Assembly: GCF_034350045.1 (NCBI RefSeq)
Contig: NZ_CP133781.1
Location: forward strand, 2,882,001-2,946,000
Reading direction: 5' to 3'
DNA: 64,000 nucleotides
DNA from: Pseudomonas sp. CCI4.2
GTDB lineage: Bacteria; Pseudomonadota; Gammaproteobacteria; Pseudomonadales; Pseudomonadaceae
The position numbers and the translations under genes are program-made. Shown in pieces: positions 37,667 through 46,865 of the stretch (within the stretch, counting starts at the first letter, position 1; each line of letters opens with the position of its first letter). Under the pieces are notes generated by a model. That model saw nothing but the letters and a program-made list of their open reading frames with translations, was not told where the DNA came from and searched no databases.

Positions 37667-39349
37667 ATGACCCAGGAATTCGGCGGCTTCGCCGCTTTTA
37701 ATCTTCATCCAAATATTCTCGCAGCCGTTATCGCAACCGGCTACGAAGAGCCTTCGGCCATTCAGCAGCAATCGATCCCGATCATCATGGAAGGCCATGA
37801 CATGATTGGCCAGGCGCAAACCGGTACGGGTAAAACCGCTGCGTTCGCACTGCCAATCCTGCATCGTATCGATCCAGCCAAACGCGAACCTCAAGCGCTG
37901 ATCCTCGCGCCAACTCGCGAACTGGCCCTGCAAGTAGCCACCGCTTTTGAAACCTACGCCAAGCAAATGCCGGGCGTTACGGTTGTAGCGGTCTACGGCG
38001 GTGCGCCGATGGGCCCGCAATTGAAAGCAATCCGTAATGGCGCGCAGATCGTTGTCGCTACGCCGGGCCGTCTGTGCGATCACCTTCGCCGCGACGAAAA
38101 AGTCCTCGCTACCGTGAACCACCTGGTTCTCGACGAAGCAGACGAAATGTTGAAGCTGGGCTTCATGGACGACCTGGAAGTTATCTTCAAGGCGTTGCCA
38201 GCAACTCGTCAGACCGTTCTGTTCTCGGCGACCTTGCCTCAATCGATCCGTGCCATCGCTGAACGCCATTTGCGTGATCCGAAGCACGTGAAGATTCAGA
38301 CCAAGACCCAAACCGTTACCGCGATCGAACAGGCTCACCTGTTGGTTCATGCTGACCAGAAAACCTCGGCTGTACTGAGCCTGCTGGAAGTTGAAGACTT
38401 CGACGCACTGATCATGTTCGTGCGCACCAAGCAAGCGACCCTGGATCTGGCCAGCGCGCTTGAAGCCAAAGGTTACAAGGCTGCAGCACTGAACGGCGAC
38501 ATCGCTCAAAACCAACGTGAACGCGTCATCGAGTCGCTCAAGGATGGCCGTCTGGACATCGTTGTAGCCACCGACGTTGCTGCACGTGGTCTCGACGTTC
38601 CGCGTATCACCCACGTGTTCAACGTGGACATGCCTTACGATCCAGAGTCCTACGTTCACCGTATCGGCCGTACTGGCCGTGCCGGTCGCGAAGGCCGTGC
38701 GTTGCTGCTGGTGACTCCACGTGAGCGCCGCATGCTGCAAGTGATCGAGCGTGTTACCGGTCAGAAAGTAGCTGAAGTTCGCCTTCCAGATGCTCAAGCC
38801 GTTCTCGATGCTCGCATCAAGAAACTGACTAACAGCCTGGCTCCACTGGTTGCTGACGCTGAATCGACTCACGGTGATCTGCTTGATCGCCTGACCGCCG
38901 ATATCGGTTGCAGCCCGCGTGCCCTTGCTGCTGCGCTGTTGCGCAAAGCCACCAACGGTCAAGCATTGACCCTGGCCGCCATCGAACGTGATCGCCCACT
39001 GGTTCCAACCAGCGCGCCACGTGAGCGCAGCGATCGTTCGTCTTCGAGCGAGCGTCCTGAGCGCAGCGGTGCTGATCGTGAGCGTCGCGCTCCGGTTCCA
39101 TTGGCTGAAGGCCGTGCTCGTTGCCGTACCGCGCTGGGTGCGCGTGATGGTATCGCTGCTAAAAACCTGTTGGGTGCAATCCTCAACGAAGGCGGCCTGG
39201 CCCGCGAAGCAATCGGCCGCATCCAGGTGCGCGACAGCTTCAGCCTGGTCGAGCTTCCGGAAGATGGCCTTGAGCGTCTGTTGACCAAACTCAAGGACAC
39301 CCGCGTTGCAGGCAAGCAGTTGAAGCTGCGTCGCTATCGCGAAGACTGA
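37667..39349 (+). CDS. deaD: DEAD-box RNA helicase, DeaD/CsdA type
   Basis: A 560-residue ATP-dependent RNA helicase for ribosome assembly and mRNA unwinding, often cold-induced. All core motifs are seen: AQTGTGKT (I), PTRELA (Ia), TPGRL (Ib), DEAD (II), SAT (III), ARGLDVPR (V) and HRIGRTGRAGR (VI). After an Arg/Ser-rich linker (RERSDRSSSSERPERSGADR), the last 75 residues form a DbpA-like RNA-binding domain. The start at 37667 follows gaggcag. A terminator follows the stop. Long antisense frames through it are shadows. Confidence 0.95.
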   Translation: MTQEFGGFAAFNLHPNILAAVIATGYEEPSAIQQQSIPIIMEGHDMIGQAQTGTGKTAAFALPILHRIDPAKREPQALILAPTRELALQVATAFETYAKQMPGVTVVAVYGGAPMGPQLKAIRNGAQIVVATPGRLCDHLRRDEKVLATVNHLVLDEADEMLKLGFMDDLEVIFKALPATRQTVLFSATLPQSIRAIAERHLRDPKHVKIQTKTQTVTAIEQAHLLVHADQKTSAVLSLLEVEDFDALIMFVRTKQATLDLASALEAKGYKAAALNGDIAQNQRERVIESLKDGRLDIVVATDVAARGLDVPRITHVFNVDMPYDPESYVHRIGRTGRAGREGRALLLVTPRERRMLQVIERVTGQKVAEVRLPDAQAVLDARIKKLTNSLAPLVADAESTHGDLLDRLTADIGCSPRALAAALLRKATNGQALTLAAIERDRPLVPTSAPRERSDRSSSSERPERSGADRERRAPVPLAEGRARCRTALGARDGIAAKNLLGAILNEGGLAREAIGRIQVRDSFSLVELPEDGLERLLTKLKDTRVAGKQLKLRRYRED

Positions 39350-39379
39350 TCTGCTCTTGAGCTGATCGAGTCTGAATAA

Positions 39380-39411
39380 AAAATCCCCGACTGGTTCGGG
39401 GATTTTTTTGT
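39380..39411 (+). terminator. Rho-independent terminator of deaD
   Basis: AAAAATCCCCGA and TCGGGGATTTTTTT form the stem and T tail. Confidence 0.93.
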
Positions 39412-39422
39412 TTTGTAAATAC

Positions 39423-39447
39423 TGTGGGAGCAGGCTTGCCTGCGAAT
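39423..39447 (+). repeat. Single REP element
   Basis: gtgggagcaggcttgcctgc is an intact REP core between deaD and the convergent dioxygenase gene. Confidence 0.85.
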
Positions 39448-39487
39448 AGGCCCGTAATCACGCCGCTGACGCCTATTTGGCAAACGC

Positions 39488-40255
39488 TCATCCAAACCGA
39501 TAGATGTCCATCCCCAGCGCGCCCATCGTAAATCCCTGATGCGCAATGCTGAATTCGCCGCCTGCGCCGCGTGCGAAATAAAGCGGCAGCAGATGTTCAT
39601 CACTGGGATGGTTACGCACAGCATTCGGTGCCAAACGCCGGTAATCGTGCAACGCTGCTTCGTCATTGCTCGTCAGCTTGTCAACGATCCAGTCACGAAA
39701 CGCCAGCGCCCATGGCTCGATGCTCTCGGGCCCAGCATGCCAATCCAGCTCCCTCAGGTTGTGGGTAATGCTGCCAGACCCCATCACCAGCACGCCTTGT
39801 TCACGCAGGCTCGCCAGCGCACGGCCTACTCGGGTTTGCAGCGCGGGGCCAAGACGACTGGGCAACGAGACCTGCACCACGGGAATATCAGCCTGCGGGT
39901 ACATCAACGACAGCGGCACCCAAACGCCGTGGTCAAACGGACGCTGGGAGTCGACACGGGCCGGCAGTCCATCGGCGCTGAGCAGTTCAACCACGTGCTT
40001 CGTCAGTTCGGGTAAGCCGGGCGCTGGGTATTGCACGGCGAACAGCTCCGGCGGGAAGCCACCGAAGTCGTGCCAGGTCTCCGGTTGCGGATTGCCATTG
40101 ACTAACAGGTCTTGGCTTTCCCAGTGCGCTGAAACAATCACGATGGCCCTGGGCTTTGGCATCTCGGCAGCGATACGTGCCAACGCCGGGCCGCTCGCGC
40201 CGGGTTCCAGCGCGAGCATCGGCGAGCCATGGGAGATAAACAAGCTAGGGAACAT
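39488..40255 (-). CDS. DODA-type extradiol ring-opening dioxygenase (YgiD-like)
   Basis: A 255-residue non-haem-iron/zinc dioxygenase of the LigB/DODA family. Metal ligands are probably the His of FISHGSPML, SAHWES and RNHPSDEHLLP. VLVMGSGSITHNL holds another conserved His. Substrates for E. coli YgiD-like enzymes include catechols such as L-DOPA. The true substrate is unknown. The start at 40255 follows aggact. It diverges from tpm. Confidence 0.87.
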   Translation of the reverse strand: MFPSLFISHGSPMLALEPGASGPALARIAAEMPKPRAIVIVSAHWESQDLLVNGNPQPETWHDFGGFPPELFAVQYPAPGLPELTKHVVELLSADGLPARVDSQRPFDHGVWVPLSLMYPQADIPVVQVSLPSRLGPALQTRVGRALASLREQGVLVMGSGSITHNLRELDWHAGPESIEPWALAFRDWIVDKLTSNDEAALHDYRRLAPNAVRNHPSDEHLLPLYFARGAGGEFSIAHQGFTMGALGMDIYRFG

Positions 40256-40358
40256 AGTCGGAGTCCTGAGCGTTAAGATGGTGCCATCTTCAGGCAAAAG
40301 ATTGATCTAAATCTAATATAAGTTTTAGCCTGATTTGATCGAATTATTGGGAGTCATT

Positions 40359-41024
40359 ATGCAGCCAGAATTTTGGCAAAAACGTTGGGCGCTCAACCAG
40401 ATCGGTTTTCACTTGCCGCAGGTTAATCCTTACCTGCAACGCTTCTGGCCTGGGCTTGAGCTTGCGCCGGGCGCTCAGGTGCTGGTGCCGTTGTGCGGTA
40501 AAAGCCTAGATCTGGCGTGGTTGGCAGGGCAAGGGTTCAAGGTTATGGGTATCGAGCTGACGGAAAAGGCCGTGGAAGATTTCTTTAGCGAGCAGCAACT
40601 GGCAGCGACCATCCGCCAGCGCGGCCCGTTCAAGGTGTATAGCGTTGAATCCATCGAGCTGTGGTGTGGCGATTTTTTTGCCCTGACGGCCGCTGACGTT
40701 GCAGAGTGTGCAGGCCTTTATGACCGCGCTGCACTGATCGCATTACCGCCCCAGATGCGCGAGTCCTATACACGACATCTGGCGCAGATACTTCCGCCAA
40801 CCTGCCAAGGGCTATTAATTACCTTGGATTACGAGCAGTCACAAATAGAGGGCCCGCCGTTTGCAGTGCCCGATGCCGAGGTGCAGCAACGGTTGGCAGC
40901 CGATTGGCAGATTCAAGTCTTGGAAACCTGCGATGTGCTCAGCATGAGCACTAGATTTCTCAACGGGGGCGCCACACGGCTGGAAGAGCGCGCTTATCGT
41001 TTACGGCGTGGCGCTGTTTTGTAG
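40359..41024 (+). CDS. tpm: Thiopurine S-methyltransferase
   Basis: A 221-residue SAM-dependent methyltransferase of the TPMT family. In Pseudomonas it methylates selenium and tellurium compounds and thiopurines. The N-terminus [20 protein letters not shown] is characteristic, followed by [14 protein letters not shown] (SAM motif I) and [13 protein letters not shown]. The start follows ttgggag. Its last 24 bp overlap the tail of the DUF2959 gene on the other strand. Confidence 0.93.
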   Translation: MQPEFWQKRWALNQIGFHLPQVNPYLQRFWPGLELAPGAQVLVPLCGKSLDLAWLAGQGFKVMGIELTEKAVEDFFSEQQLAATIRQRGPFKVYSVESIELWCGDFFALTAADVAECAGLYDRAALIALPPQMRESYTRHLAQILPPTCQGLLITLDYEQSQIEGPPFAVPDAEVQQRLAADWQIQVLETCDVLSMSTRFLNGGATRLEERAYRLRRGAVL

Positions 41025-41651
41025 GCGACGGACGAACGCATCGGAGCCGTCTATGGAGCGCTGCATGTCCTTGAGCAAGTCGTAGACACTGTTTTGCACG
41101 TGGCCGCTTTCGTCTTTGAGCGCCCCAATCGCTTGGGCGTTGAGGTTGTGTTTGAGAAACAGCACTTGATCGTGCAACACGCTGAGAACGGGCGGAATGC
41201 GGCTCTCAGCGGTTTTCATCGTGGCTAGCAGCGTGCGGTATTCAGCGTGGGTGCGATCCAATTCCTTCGCGCTGGCCGCACGCAAGTCTTGGCGGGTGTA
41301 TTGACCAAGTTCGTCGTTCCATTCGTCAAACAATGCATCGGCGACGTTTTCAACGGAGGCGATTCGTTGATGAATGGCGTTGGCGCTTTTTACGCTGGCT
41401 TGATAATCATCATTCAGCGCGTCGTAGCGCTTCTCTAGATCGCCGCCGTCGAAGTGCACCACGCGCCGATAGTTTTCCAGTGCGCTGGATAAGTGTTTGC
41501 TGGTGTCCTTCTGTGCGTCACGTGCGTCTTCGATCCGTCCGGCGAGCATTTGGCGTTTCGATATGCCAGCTTCGTCCATGGCAGCGAAATACGCACTTTG
41601 GCAGCCGCTCAAGGCGAAGAGGGCGAGGAACGCGAGGGCGAGGTGGCGCAT
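41001..41651 (-). CDS. DUF2959 lipoprotein
   Basis: A 216-residue lipoprotein with lipobox LSGC (Cys17) after [10 protein letters not shown]. The mature part is almost wholly helical with long coiled-coil stretches ([39 protein letters not shown]). Function of DUF2959 is unknown. The start at 41651 is set by the signal peptide. It follows htpX on the same strand after a terminator. Confidence 0.85.
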   Translation of the reverse strand: MRHLALAFLALFALSGCQSAYFAAMDEAGISKRQMLAGRIEDARDAQKDTSKHLSSALENYRRVVHFDGGDLEKRYDALNDDYQASVKSANAIHQRIASVENVADALFDEWNDELGQYTRQDLRAASAKELDRTHAEYRTLLATMKTAESRIPPVLSVLHDQVLFLKHNLNAQAIGALKDESGHVQNSVYDLLKDMQRSIDGSDAFVRRLQNSATP

Positions 41652-41671
41652 GGGGTAATCCTTTATCCAGA

Positions 41672-41699
41672 TAAAACAAAAGGGCGACTTGCGTCGCCC
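41672..41699 (-). terminator. Rho-independent terminator of htpX
   Basis: On the minus strand GGGCGAC-gcaa-GTCGCCC runs into TTTTGTTTT, 24 bp after the htpX stop. Confidence 0.88.
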
Positions 41700-41723
41700 C
41701 TCCGTCACACTGAGTAAAGCTTA

Positions 41724-42611
41724 TCAGGCGAGACGACGAAGCGCCTCGATGCGATCTTCCAGCGCCGGGTGGCTCATGAACAACCCCGCCAAGCCATGCT
41801 TGAGTCCGCCGTTGATGCCGAAGGCGGTCAGGCTGTCCGGCATTTGCACCGGCACGCCTTGTTCTGAACGCAGACGCTGCAGGGCACCAATCATCGCGTT
41901 CTTGCCTGCCAGCCGTGCGCCAGCCTCATCAGCGCGGTATTCGCGTTTGCGCGAAAACCACATGACGATGGAACTGGCCAGGAACCCCAATACCAACTCG
42001 GCAAAAATAGTCGCGATGTAATAGGCCATGCCTTGGCCTTCTTCGTTCTTGAAAATCACCTTGTCGACAAAGTTACCAATGATCCGCGCGAAGAACATCA
42101 CGAAGGTGTTCACCACGCCCTGGACCAAGGCCAGTGTCACCATGTCGCCATTGGCAACGTGGCCGATTTCGTGGGCCAACACTGCTTTCACTTCATCCGG
42201 TGAAAAGCGCTCCAGCAAACCTTGGCTGACGGCGACCAGTGCATCGTTCTTGTTCCAGCCCGTGGCAAAGGCGTTGGCCTCGTACGCCGGGAAGATGCCG
42301 ACTTCGGGCATTTTGATTCCGGCCTCGCGGGACAGTTGTTCAACCGTCTGCAGCAGCCACTGCTCGTGCCGAGTGCGCGGCTGAGTAATCACTTGGGTGC
42401 TGGTGCTCATCTTCGCCATCCACTTGGAGATGAACAGCGAAAACAGTGAACCGGCAAAGCCGAAAACAGCACAGAAAATCAGCAGCTGATTAAGGTTTAG
42501 ATCAACCCGATTGGCCGCCATTATCCCGTTAAAGCCAAAAAGGCTCAGGGTAATGCTGGCTATGAGTACCACTGCCAGGTTCGTGGCCAAAAACAGCAAA
42601 ATGCGCATCAT
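41724..42611 (-). CDS. htpX: Membrane zinc metalloprotease HtpX
   Basis: A 295-residue M48 protease of the inner membrane that degrades misfolded membrane proteins. Two N-terminal membrane segments ([36 protein letters not shown]) precede the zinc site [14 protein letters not shown] (HExxH). Two more segments follow, and the third ligand region is [14 protein letters not shown]. The start follows ggaga. Order htpX-alaA-msrB-gpx matches P. aeruginosa from memory. Confidence 0.95.
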   Translation of the reverse strand: MMRILLFLATNLAVVLIASITLSLFGFNGIMAANRVDLNLNQLLIFCAVFGFAGSLFSLFISKWMAKMSTSTQVITQPRTRHEQWLLQTVEQLSREAGIKMPEVGIFPAYEANAFATGWNKNDALVAVSQGLLERFSPDEVKAVLAHEIGHVANGDMVTLALVQGVVNTFVMFFARIIGNFVDKVIFKNEEGQGMAYYIATIFAELVLGFLASSIVMWFSRKREYRADEAGARLAGKNAMIGALQRLRSEQGVPVQMPDSLTAFGINGGLKHGLAGLFMSHPALEDRIEALRRLA

Positions 42612-42785
42612 GGTCGAAACGGTCTCCTCATGAAAATATGTAACGTGATGCGGGGTATATAAGGCGATGGACGCAGCTATTCAACAGAGGGACTATTTCA
42701 AACTGTGTCGTTTGCAGGCGAATCGGAGGCGAGAGGCAAGCGGTGCGGCCCGTTCAGGCCGCATCCGGTGCAGGTGCGGACGGGC

Positions 42786-43997
42786 TTATTGGCGATAAGT
42801 CTTTAGGAAATTTCCGATTCGACCGATTGCCATGTCCAGGTCATCGACGCGCGGCAGGGTTACCACGCGGAAGTGATCCGGCCACGGCCAGTTAAAGGCC
42901 GTACCCTGAACCACCAACAGTTTTTCCGACAAAAGCAGGTCCAGTACGAATTTTTCATCGTTATGGATCGGGCAAATTTTCGGATCGATACGTGGGAATG
43001 CATACAGCGCGCCCATCGGTTTCACGCAGCTGACACCGGGGATGTCGTTGAGCAATTCCCACGTGCGATTACGTTGTTCCAGCAAGCGGCCAGCCGGCAG
43101 CACCAAATCGTTGATGCTTTGATAGCCGCCCAATGCCGTCTGAATCGCGTGTTGGCTCGGCACATTGGCACACAGACGCATGTTAGCCAGTATGTCGATG
43201 CCCTCGATGTAGCTTTTGGCATTGTGTTTTGGCCCGGAAATAACCACCCAGCCGGACCGGAAACCTGCAACCCGGTACGATTTCGACAGGCCATTGAAGG
43301 TCAGGCAGAGCAGGTCTGGAGCCAATGACGCAGTGGCGATATGAACCGCGTCATCGTAGAGAATCTTGTCGTAGATTTCGTCGGAGAACACCACCAGATT
43401 GTGCTGGCGGGCCAATTCCAGCATGCCCAGCAGCACTTCCTTCGGATAGACCGCACCTGTCGGGTTGTTGGGGTTGATGATGACCATCGCCTTGGTGTTG
43501 GGCGTGATCTTGGCCTTGATATCCTGCAAGTCCGGCCACCAGTGCGCTTGTTCGTCGCACAGATAATGCACCGGATTGCCGCCTGCCAGACTCACCGCCG
43601 CAGTCCACAACGGGTAATCGGGGGCCGGGATCAGCACCTCGTCGCCGTTGTTGAGCAGGGCCTGCATCGACATCACGATCAGTTCGGAAACGCCGTTGCC
43701 CAAATAGATGTCTTCAATGCCGACGCCCTCTACCTGCTTCTGTTGGTAGTACTGCATCACGGCCTTGCGCGCGCTGAACAGGCCTTTCGAATCGCTGTAG
43801 CCCTGAGCCATCGGCAGATTGCGGATCACGTCCTGCAAGATTTCGTCCGGCGCCTCGAAACCAAACGGCGCCGGGTTGCCGATATTCAGCTTGAGGATGC
43901 GATGACCTTCCTCCTCCAGGCGTTTGGCGTGCTTGAGCACTGGCCCGCGTATGTCATAACAGACGTTGGCGAGCTTGTTCGATTTGCTGACCTGCAT
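42786..43997 (-). CDS. alaA: Alanine aminotransferase AlaA (YfbQ type)
   Basis: A 403-residue class I/II PLP aminotransferase. It makes alanine from pyruvate and glutamate. LNIGNPAPFGFEAPDEI marks the AlaA/YfbQ subgroup, VIINPNNPTGAVYP is the phosphate-side motif, and FNGLSKSYRVAGFRSGW contains the PLP-binding Lys. The start at 43997 is the canonical MQVSKSNKLANV; the longer frame to 44123 is spurious. It diverges from msrB. Confidence 0.93.
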   Translation of the reverse strand: MQVSKSNKLANVCYDIRGPVLKHAKRLEEEGHRILKLNIGNPAPFGFEAPDEILQDVIRNLPMAQGYSDSKGLFSARKAVMQYYQQKQVEGVGIEDIYLGNGVSELIVMSMQALLNNGDEVLIPAPDYPLWTAAVSLAGGNPVHYLCDEQAHWWPDLQDIKAKITPNTKAMVIINPNNPTGAVYPKEVLLGMLELARQHNLVVFSDEIYDKILYDDAVHIATASLAPDLLCLTFNGLSKSYRVAGFRSGWVVISGPKHNAKSYIEGIDILANMRLCANVPSQHAIQTALGGYQSINDLVLPAGRLLEQRNRTWELLNDIPGVSCVKPMGALYAFPRIDPKICPIHNDEKFVLDLLLSEKLLVVQGTAFNWPWPDHFRVVTLPRVDDLDMAIGRIGNFLKTYRQ

Positions 43998-44189
43998 GTG
44001 ATTGATCCCGAGAGTGGACGGCCCCGTGTATGAACACCACGTGGATCGCCGAGCAGAACGCCATGAAAAATGGGTTTGTATGCATGAAACGTGGGTGACA
44101 GACTGGCGTCTAACGAGGCGCAATCATACGTGCCGCCCGATCCTTGGAAAAGATACAGATCGGGCTTTTTCAGTTGTGGAGGTGTACCC

Positions 44190-44585
44190 GTGGAAAAGTT
44201 GGAAAAAACCCGCGAAGAATGGCAAGCGATGCTTGACCCGGAGCAGTACAACGTTTGTCGTCTCAAAGCGACCGAGCGCCCGTTTTCCGGCAAGTACAAC
44301 GGCACCAAAACCGCAGGCGTCTATCACTGTGTGTGCTGCAACGAGCCGCTGTTCGACTCCGAAACGAAATTCGATTCCGGCTGCGGCTGGCCGAGTTTTT
44401 ATGCACCGCTCGAAGGCAGTGCCGTGATGGAAATTCGTGACATGACACACGGCATGATTCGAACTGAAGTGGTGTGTGCAAAATGTGATGCTCACTTGGG
44501 CCACGTGTTTCCCGATGGCCCTGCGCCCACCGGTTTGCGTTATTGCATTAACTCGGTGTGCCTGGAGTTGGTCCCGCGCGAGTAA
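44190..44585 (+). CDS. msrB: Peptide methionine (R)-S-oxide reductase
   Basis: MsrB, 131 residues, repairs R-methionine sulfoxide in proteins. Zinc-binding pairs are HCVCC and [17 protein letters not shown] is the substrate motif, and the catalytic Cys is in LRYCINSVC. The start is GTG at 44190, chosen because gtggaggtg lies just before it and it gives the normal N-terminus [11 protein letters not shown]. The longer frame from 44091 runs back through the alaA promoter. Confidence 0.93.
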   Translation: MEKLEKTREEWQAMLDPEQYNVCRLKATERPFSGKYNGTKTAGVYHCVCCNEPLFDSETKFDSGCGWPSFYAPLEGSAVMEIRDMTHGMIRTEVVCAKCDAHLGHVFPDGPAPTGLRYCINSVCLELVPRE

Positions 44586-44638
44586 CCGGGGGGTGGTCTG
44601 ACCTCTTATGCCTTGATATCGATGGGATGAATTAAATT

Positions 44639-44659
44639 GTGCGCAAGTCAATTGCGCAC
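44639..44659. promoter_or_regulatory. Candidate peroxide-responsive MarR-type operator before gpx
   Basis: GTGCGCAA-gtcaa-TTGCGCAC is a perfect inverted repeat 40 bp before the gpx ATG. It shares the TGCGC core of the ohr half sites at about 31217. Confidence 0.5.
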
Positions 44660-44699
44660 TATGTTTCCTACACATTCCACTCTTTTTGTAGGTGTTGCC

Positions 44700-45185
44700 A
44701 TGAGCGAAAATCTGCTGACCATCCCGTGCACCACTATCAAAGGTGAGCAGAAAACCTTAGCGGATTTCGCTGGCAAGGCGGTATTGGTGGTCAACACCGC
44801 GAGCAAGTGCGGCTTCACCCCACAGTACAAAGGCCTTGAGCAGTTGTGGCAGACCTACAAGGATCAAGGTCTGGTGGTGTTGGGTTTCCCGTGTAATCAG
44901 TTTGGCCATCAGGAACCGGGCAACGAAGGCACTATCTCTGAGTTTTGCGAGCTGAATTACGGGGTCAGTTTTCCGCTGTTCAAAAAGATTGACGTCAATG
45001 GCAGCGAGGCTCACCCGCTGTTCGTGCAGTTGAAAAAGCAGGCGCCAGGGGTTTTGGGCTCGGAGCGGATCAAGTGGAATTTCACCAAATTCCTGATTGG
45101 TAAAGACGGCAAACTGGTTAAACGTTTCGCCCCGCTGACCAAACCGCAAGACATGAGCGCAGAGATCGAAGCGTTATTGAGATAG
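44700..45185 (+). CDS. gpx: Glutathione peroxidase
   Basis: A 161-residue thiol peroxidase of the Gpx family, with the peroxidatic Cys in [16 protein letters not shown]. The conserved Gln/Asn/Trp partners are in [12 protein letters not shown] and [10 protein letters not shown]. It reduces hydrogen and organic peroxides, probably with thioredoxin. The start at 44700 is the standard [10 protein letters not shown]; the upstream frame is not needed. It is close to msrB and has its own palindromic promoter site. Confidence 0.93.
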   Translation: MSENLLTIPCTTIKGEQKTLADFAGKAVLVVNTASKCGFTPQYKGLEQLWQTYKDQGLVVLGFPCNQFGHQEPGNEGTISEFCELNYGVSFPLFKKIDVNGSEAHPLFVQLKKQAPGVLGSERIKWNFTKFLIGKDGKLVKRFAPLTKPQDMSAEIEALLR

Positions 45186-45206
45186 CCATACCGCGTCATC
45201 CAAATC

Positions 45207-45416
45207 CTGTAGGAGGGTCCGCCACGTCTTCGACGCCGCGCTGTCGCACAGCAAACTGTGTGGCACTTTTTGTGTGGTTTGAGGTTGCAGGGTGTCAGGA
45301 CTGAAGCCTTCCCGAATAAATTCGGTCCCACAGATTCTGGCGCTGCGCAGATTTCTGTAGGAGCTGTCGAAGGCTGCGATAGGTCCGAAGGACCTTCGCC
45401 AACACGTTGGCTCCTA
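45207..45416 (+). repeat. Composite repeat, copy B, interrupted by the IS
   Basis: It matches 33996-34205 from ctgtaggagggtccgcc to the REP end ttggctccta. The last bases of the REP end (cag) reappear beyond the IS at 46852. Confidence 0.9.
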
Positions 45417-45430
45417 TGTATGGACTCGCC

Positions 45431-45668
45431 TCCACTGTCAACCCGCTTTTAAACACCGCTACCCGGTTGCATCTATGTATAAGGCCTATTCGAGGAAGCC
45501 GTCTTCGGCTTCTGGCCAACATTGGTTCAGCTCGCGGTATGCCAATTACATTCAGGCCTCAAGGGCCAGTAGGAGCCAAGGCATCAATCCGCGACGGTCT
45601 GACCTGGGGTCAATGTTTTCTAGCAAGGGTTTAAGCGCTTTCGCGCCACGGTGGCAGAACTCTGTGGA
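45431..45668 (-). ncRNA. Candidate bridge RNA of the IS1111-type element
   Basis: This 238-bp non-coding stretch follows the transposase gene, where IS1111 elements carry their bridge RNA. Read on the transposase strand, TTGGCTCCTA (45579-45570) equals the left target flank (45407-45416). A GGCC-cttga-GGCC hairpin comes next (45567-45555), then TGTAATTGG (45550-45542), which is the reverse complement of the right junction (46845-46853). Two guides around a hairpin is the plan of a bridge-RNA target loop. A second perfect hairpin, GAAGCC-gtcttc-GGCTTC, lies at 45495-45512. RNA ends are unknown. Confidence 0.4.
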
Positions 45669-46769
45669 TCAGTGGCCCATCGCAGCTTGGCCATTGGCCG
45701 GTTGGCGGCGATAAGTCTGTTCATTCTGTAGCAGCGCCCAGACGATGCGCAGGTTACGGTTCGCTAACCGGACCGCCGCCTCTTTTCGACCCAGGCGCCC
45801 TAACCAGCGCAGCAGCCGCAGATCGTCGGGCTGCTGTGAATCAGGCCGCAGTTGCCTCAACACCGAATGGGCACCCTGAACCATCAAGCTGCGTATGTAG
45901 CCATCGCCTCGCTTGCTCATTTTGCCCAGGCGCACCTGCTCCCCGCTGCTGTGCTGCTCAGGCACCATGCCGAAGTAGGCGGCAAACATGCGCGCATTGG
46001 AGAAGCGTTCAGGTTCAGTCTGCTTGGCCAGCAGTGCCGTGGCGATAATCGGACCGATACCACGCACGGTCATTAGCCGTTTGGCGGTTTTGTCATCGTT
46101 CGCAGCAGTCTCCAGACGGCCAGTCAAGATGTTGATTCGCTCGCCCGTGTGGTGCCATTCACCCAGTAATTCGTCTATCAGTTCGCGCAACATATCGGGC
46201 AACGGCTGAGTAGCGTCTTCCAGCACTCGGGGTATGGTTTGGCTGATAGCAACATCGCCCTGCGCCAGCGCAACGCCGTGCTCTAACAGTAAGCCTCGCA
46301 TCTGATTACTGATCGTTGTACGGCGGCGTACATAACCCTGACGAGCCCGATGCAAGGCCTGCATGGCCAGCGCTGCGGTGCTTTTGATGGGCACAGCCGC
46401 AATGCGGCTATCGCGGCCGGCACGCAATATCGCCAGCGCATCGTTGCGATCGTTCTTGGCACCGCTGCGATGATTAGCCACCAACCCCGCTGGAAGAATC
46501 CGCGCCAGATTGCCCTGATCCTGGAGCTGCCGCGCCCACGACTGAGCGCCTGGGCCAGTTTCCACCAGCACTATGACCTCTGGCGGCAGGTGACGCAGAA
46601 ATGTAAAAAACGCTTCGCGCGACTTGATCCGCTCTTCGTAAAGTACATGGCCCAGGGCATCTTCCCCGGCGACCTGGAATACCCGCTTGGCAAGATCGAC
46701 CGCCACTGTCGTGCAGGCCGATAGAGCGGCAGAAGACAAAGACTGATTAATCGTCGTATTCTTTTTCAT
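45669..46769 (-). CDS. IS110-family transposase (DEDD)
   Basis: A 366-residue recombinase. The N-terminal RuvC-like domain has its acidic residues in TTVAVDLAKRVF, VLVETGPGAQ and AKNDRNDALAI. The C-terminal transposase_20 domain contains RLMTVRGIGPIIATALLAK and FAAYFGMVPEQHSSGE with the catalytic Ser region. The gene is full length and uninterrupted, so the element may be active. These enzymes work with a bridge RNA that pairs to donor and target DNA. Confidence 0.93.
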   Translation of the reverse strand: MKKNTTINQSLSSAALSACTTVAVDLAKRVFQVAGEDALGHVLYEERIKSREAFFTFLRHLPPEVIVLVETGPGAQSWARQLQDQGNLARILPAGLVANHRSGAKNDRNDALAILRAGRDSRIAAVPIKSTAALAMQALHRARQGYVRRRTTISNQMRGLLLEHGVALAQGDVAISQTIPRVLEDATQPLPDMLRELIDELLGEWHHTGERINILTGRLETAANDDKTAKRLMTVRGIGPIIATALLAKQTEPERFSNARMFAAYFGMVPEQHSSGEQVRLGKMSKRGDGYIRSLMVQGAHSVLRQLRPDSQQPDDLRLLRWLGRLGRKEAAVRLANRNLRIVWALLQNEQTYRRQPANGQAAMGH

Positions 46770-46865
46770 GGACTCGCCCTCGCTGTCGTTGGCTTCTTAG
46801 ACTGCCACCGTGGCGCATTGACGCCTCGGCTTGGGCGAGTCCATCCAATTACAGGTTGTTGACGC

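Larger units (their letters stand above)
45417..46849 (-). mobile_element. IS110-family (IS1111-type) insertion sequence, about 1.43 kb, complete
   Basis: The element contains one DEDD transposase gene. It has perfect 10-bp inverted repeats, TGGACTCGCC at 45421-45430 and GGCGAGTCCA at 46834-46843, a few bases inside the ends. Subterminal repeats are an IS1111-subgroup trait. A TA dinucleotide is found at both junctions (45415-45416 and 46850-46851). Removing the element restores ttggctcc-TA-cag, the usual end of this REP, as seen intact at 61945. ISPpu9 and ISPpu10 of P. putida are known IS110 elements that target REPs. Ends are inferred from the repeats and the empty-site comparison. Confidence 0.85.

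Noticed and set aside
37550..38962. 470-codon minus-strand frame
   Set aside because: It is fully antisense to deaD, which has every helicase motif; the antisense product resembles nothing known.
42743..42765. GC-rich hairpin after alaA as a terminator
   Set aside because: It has no T run on either strand.
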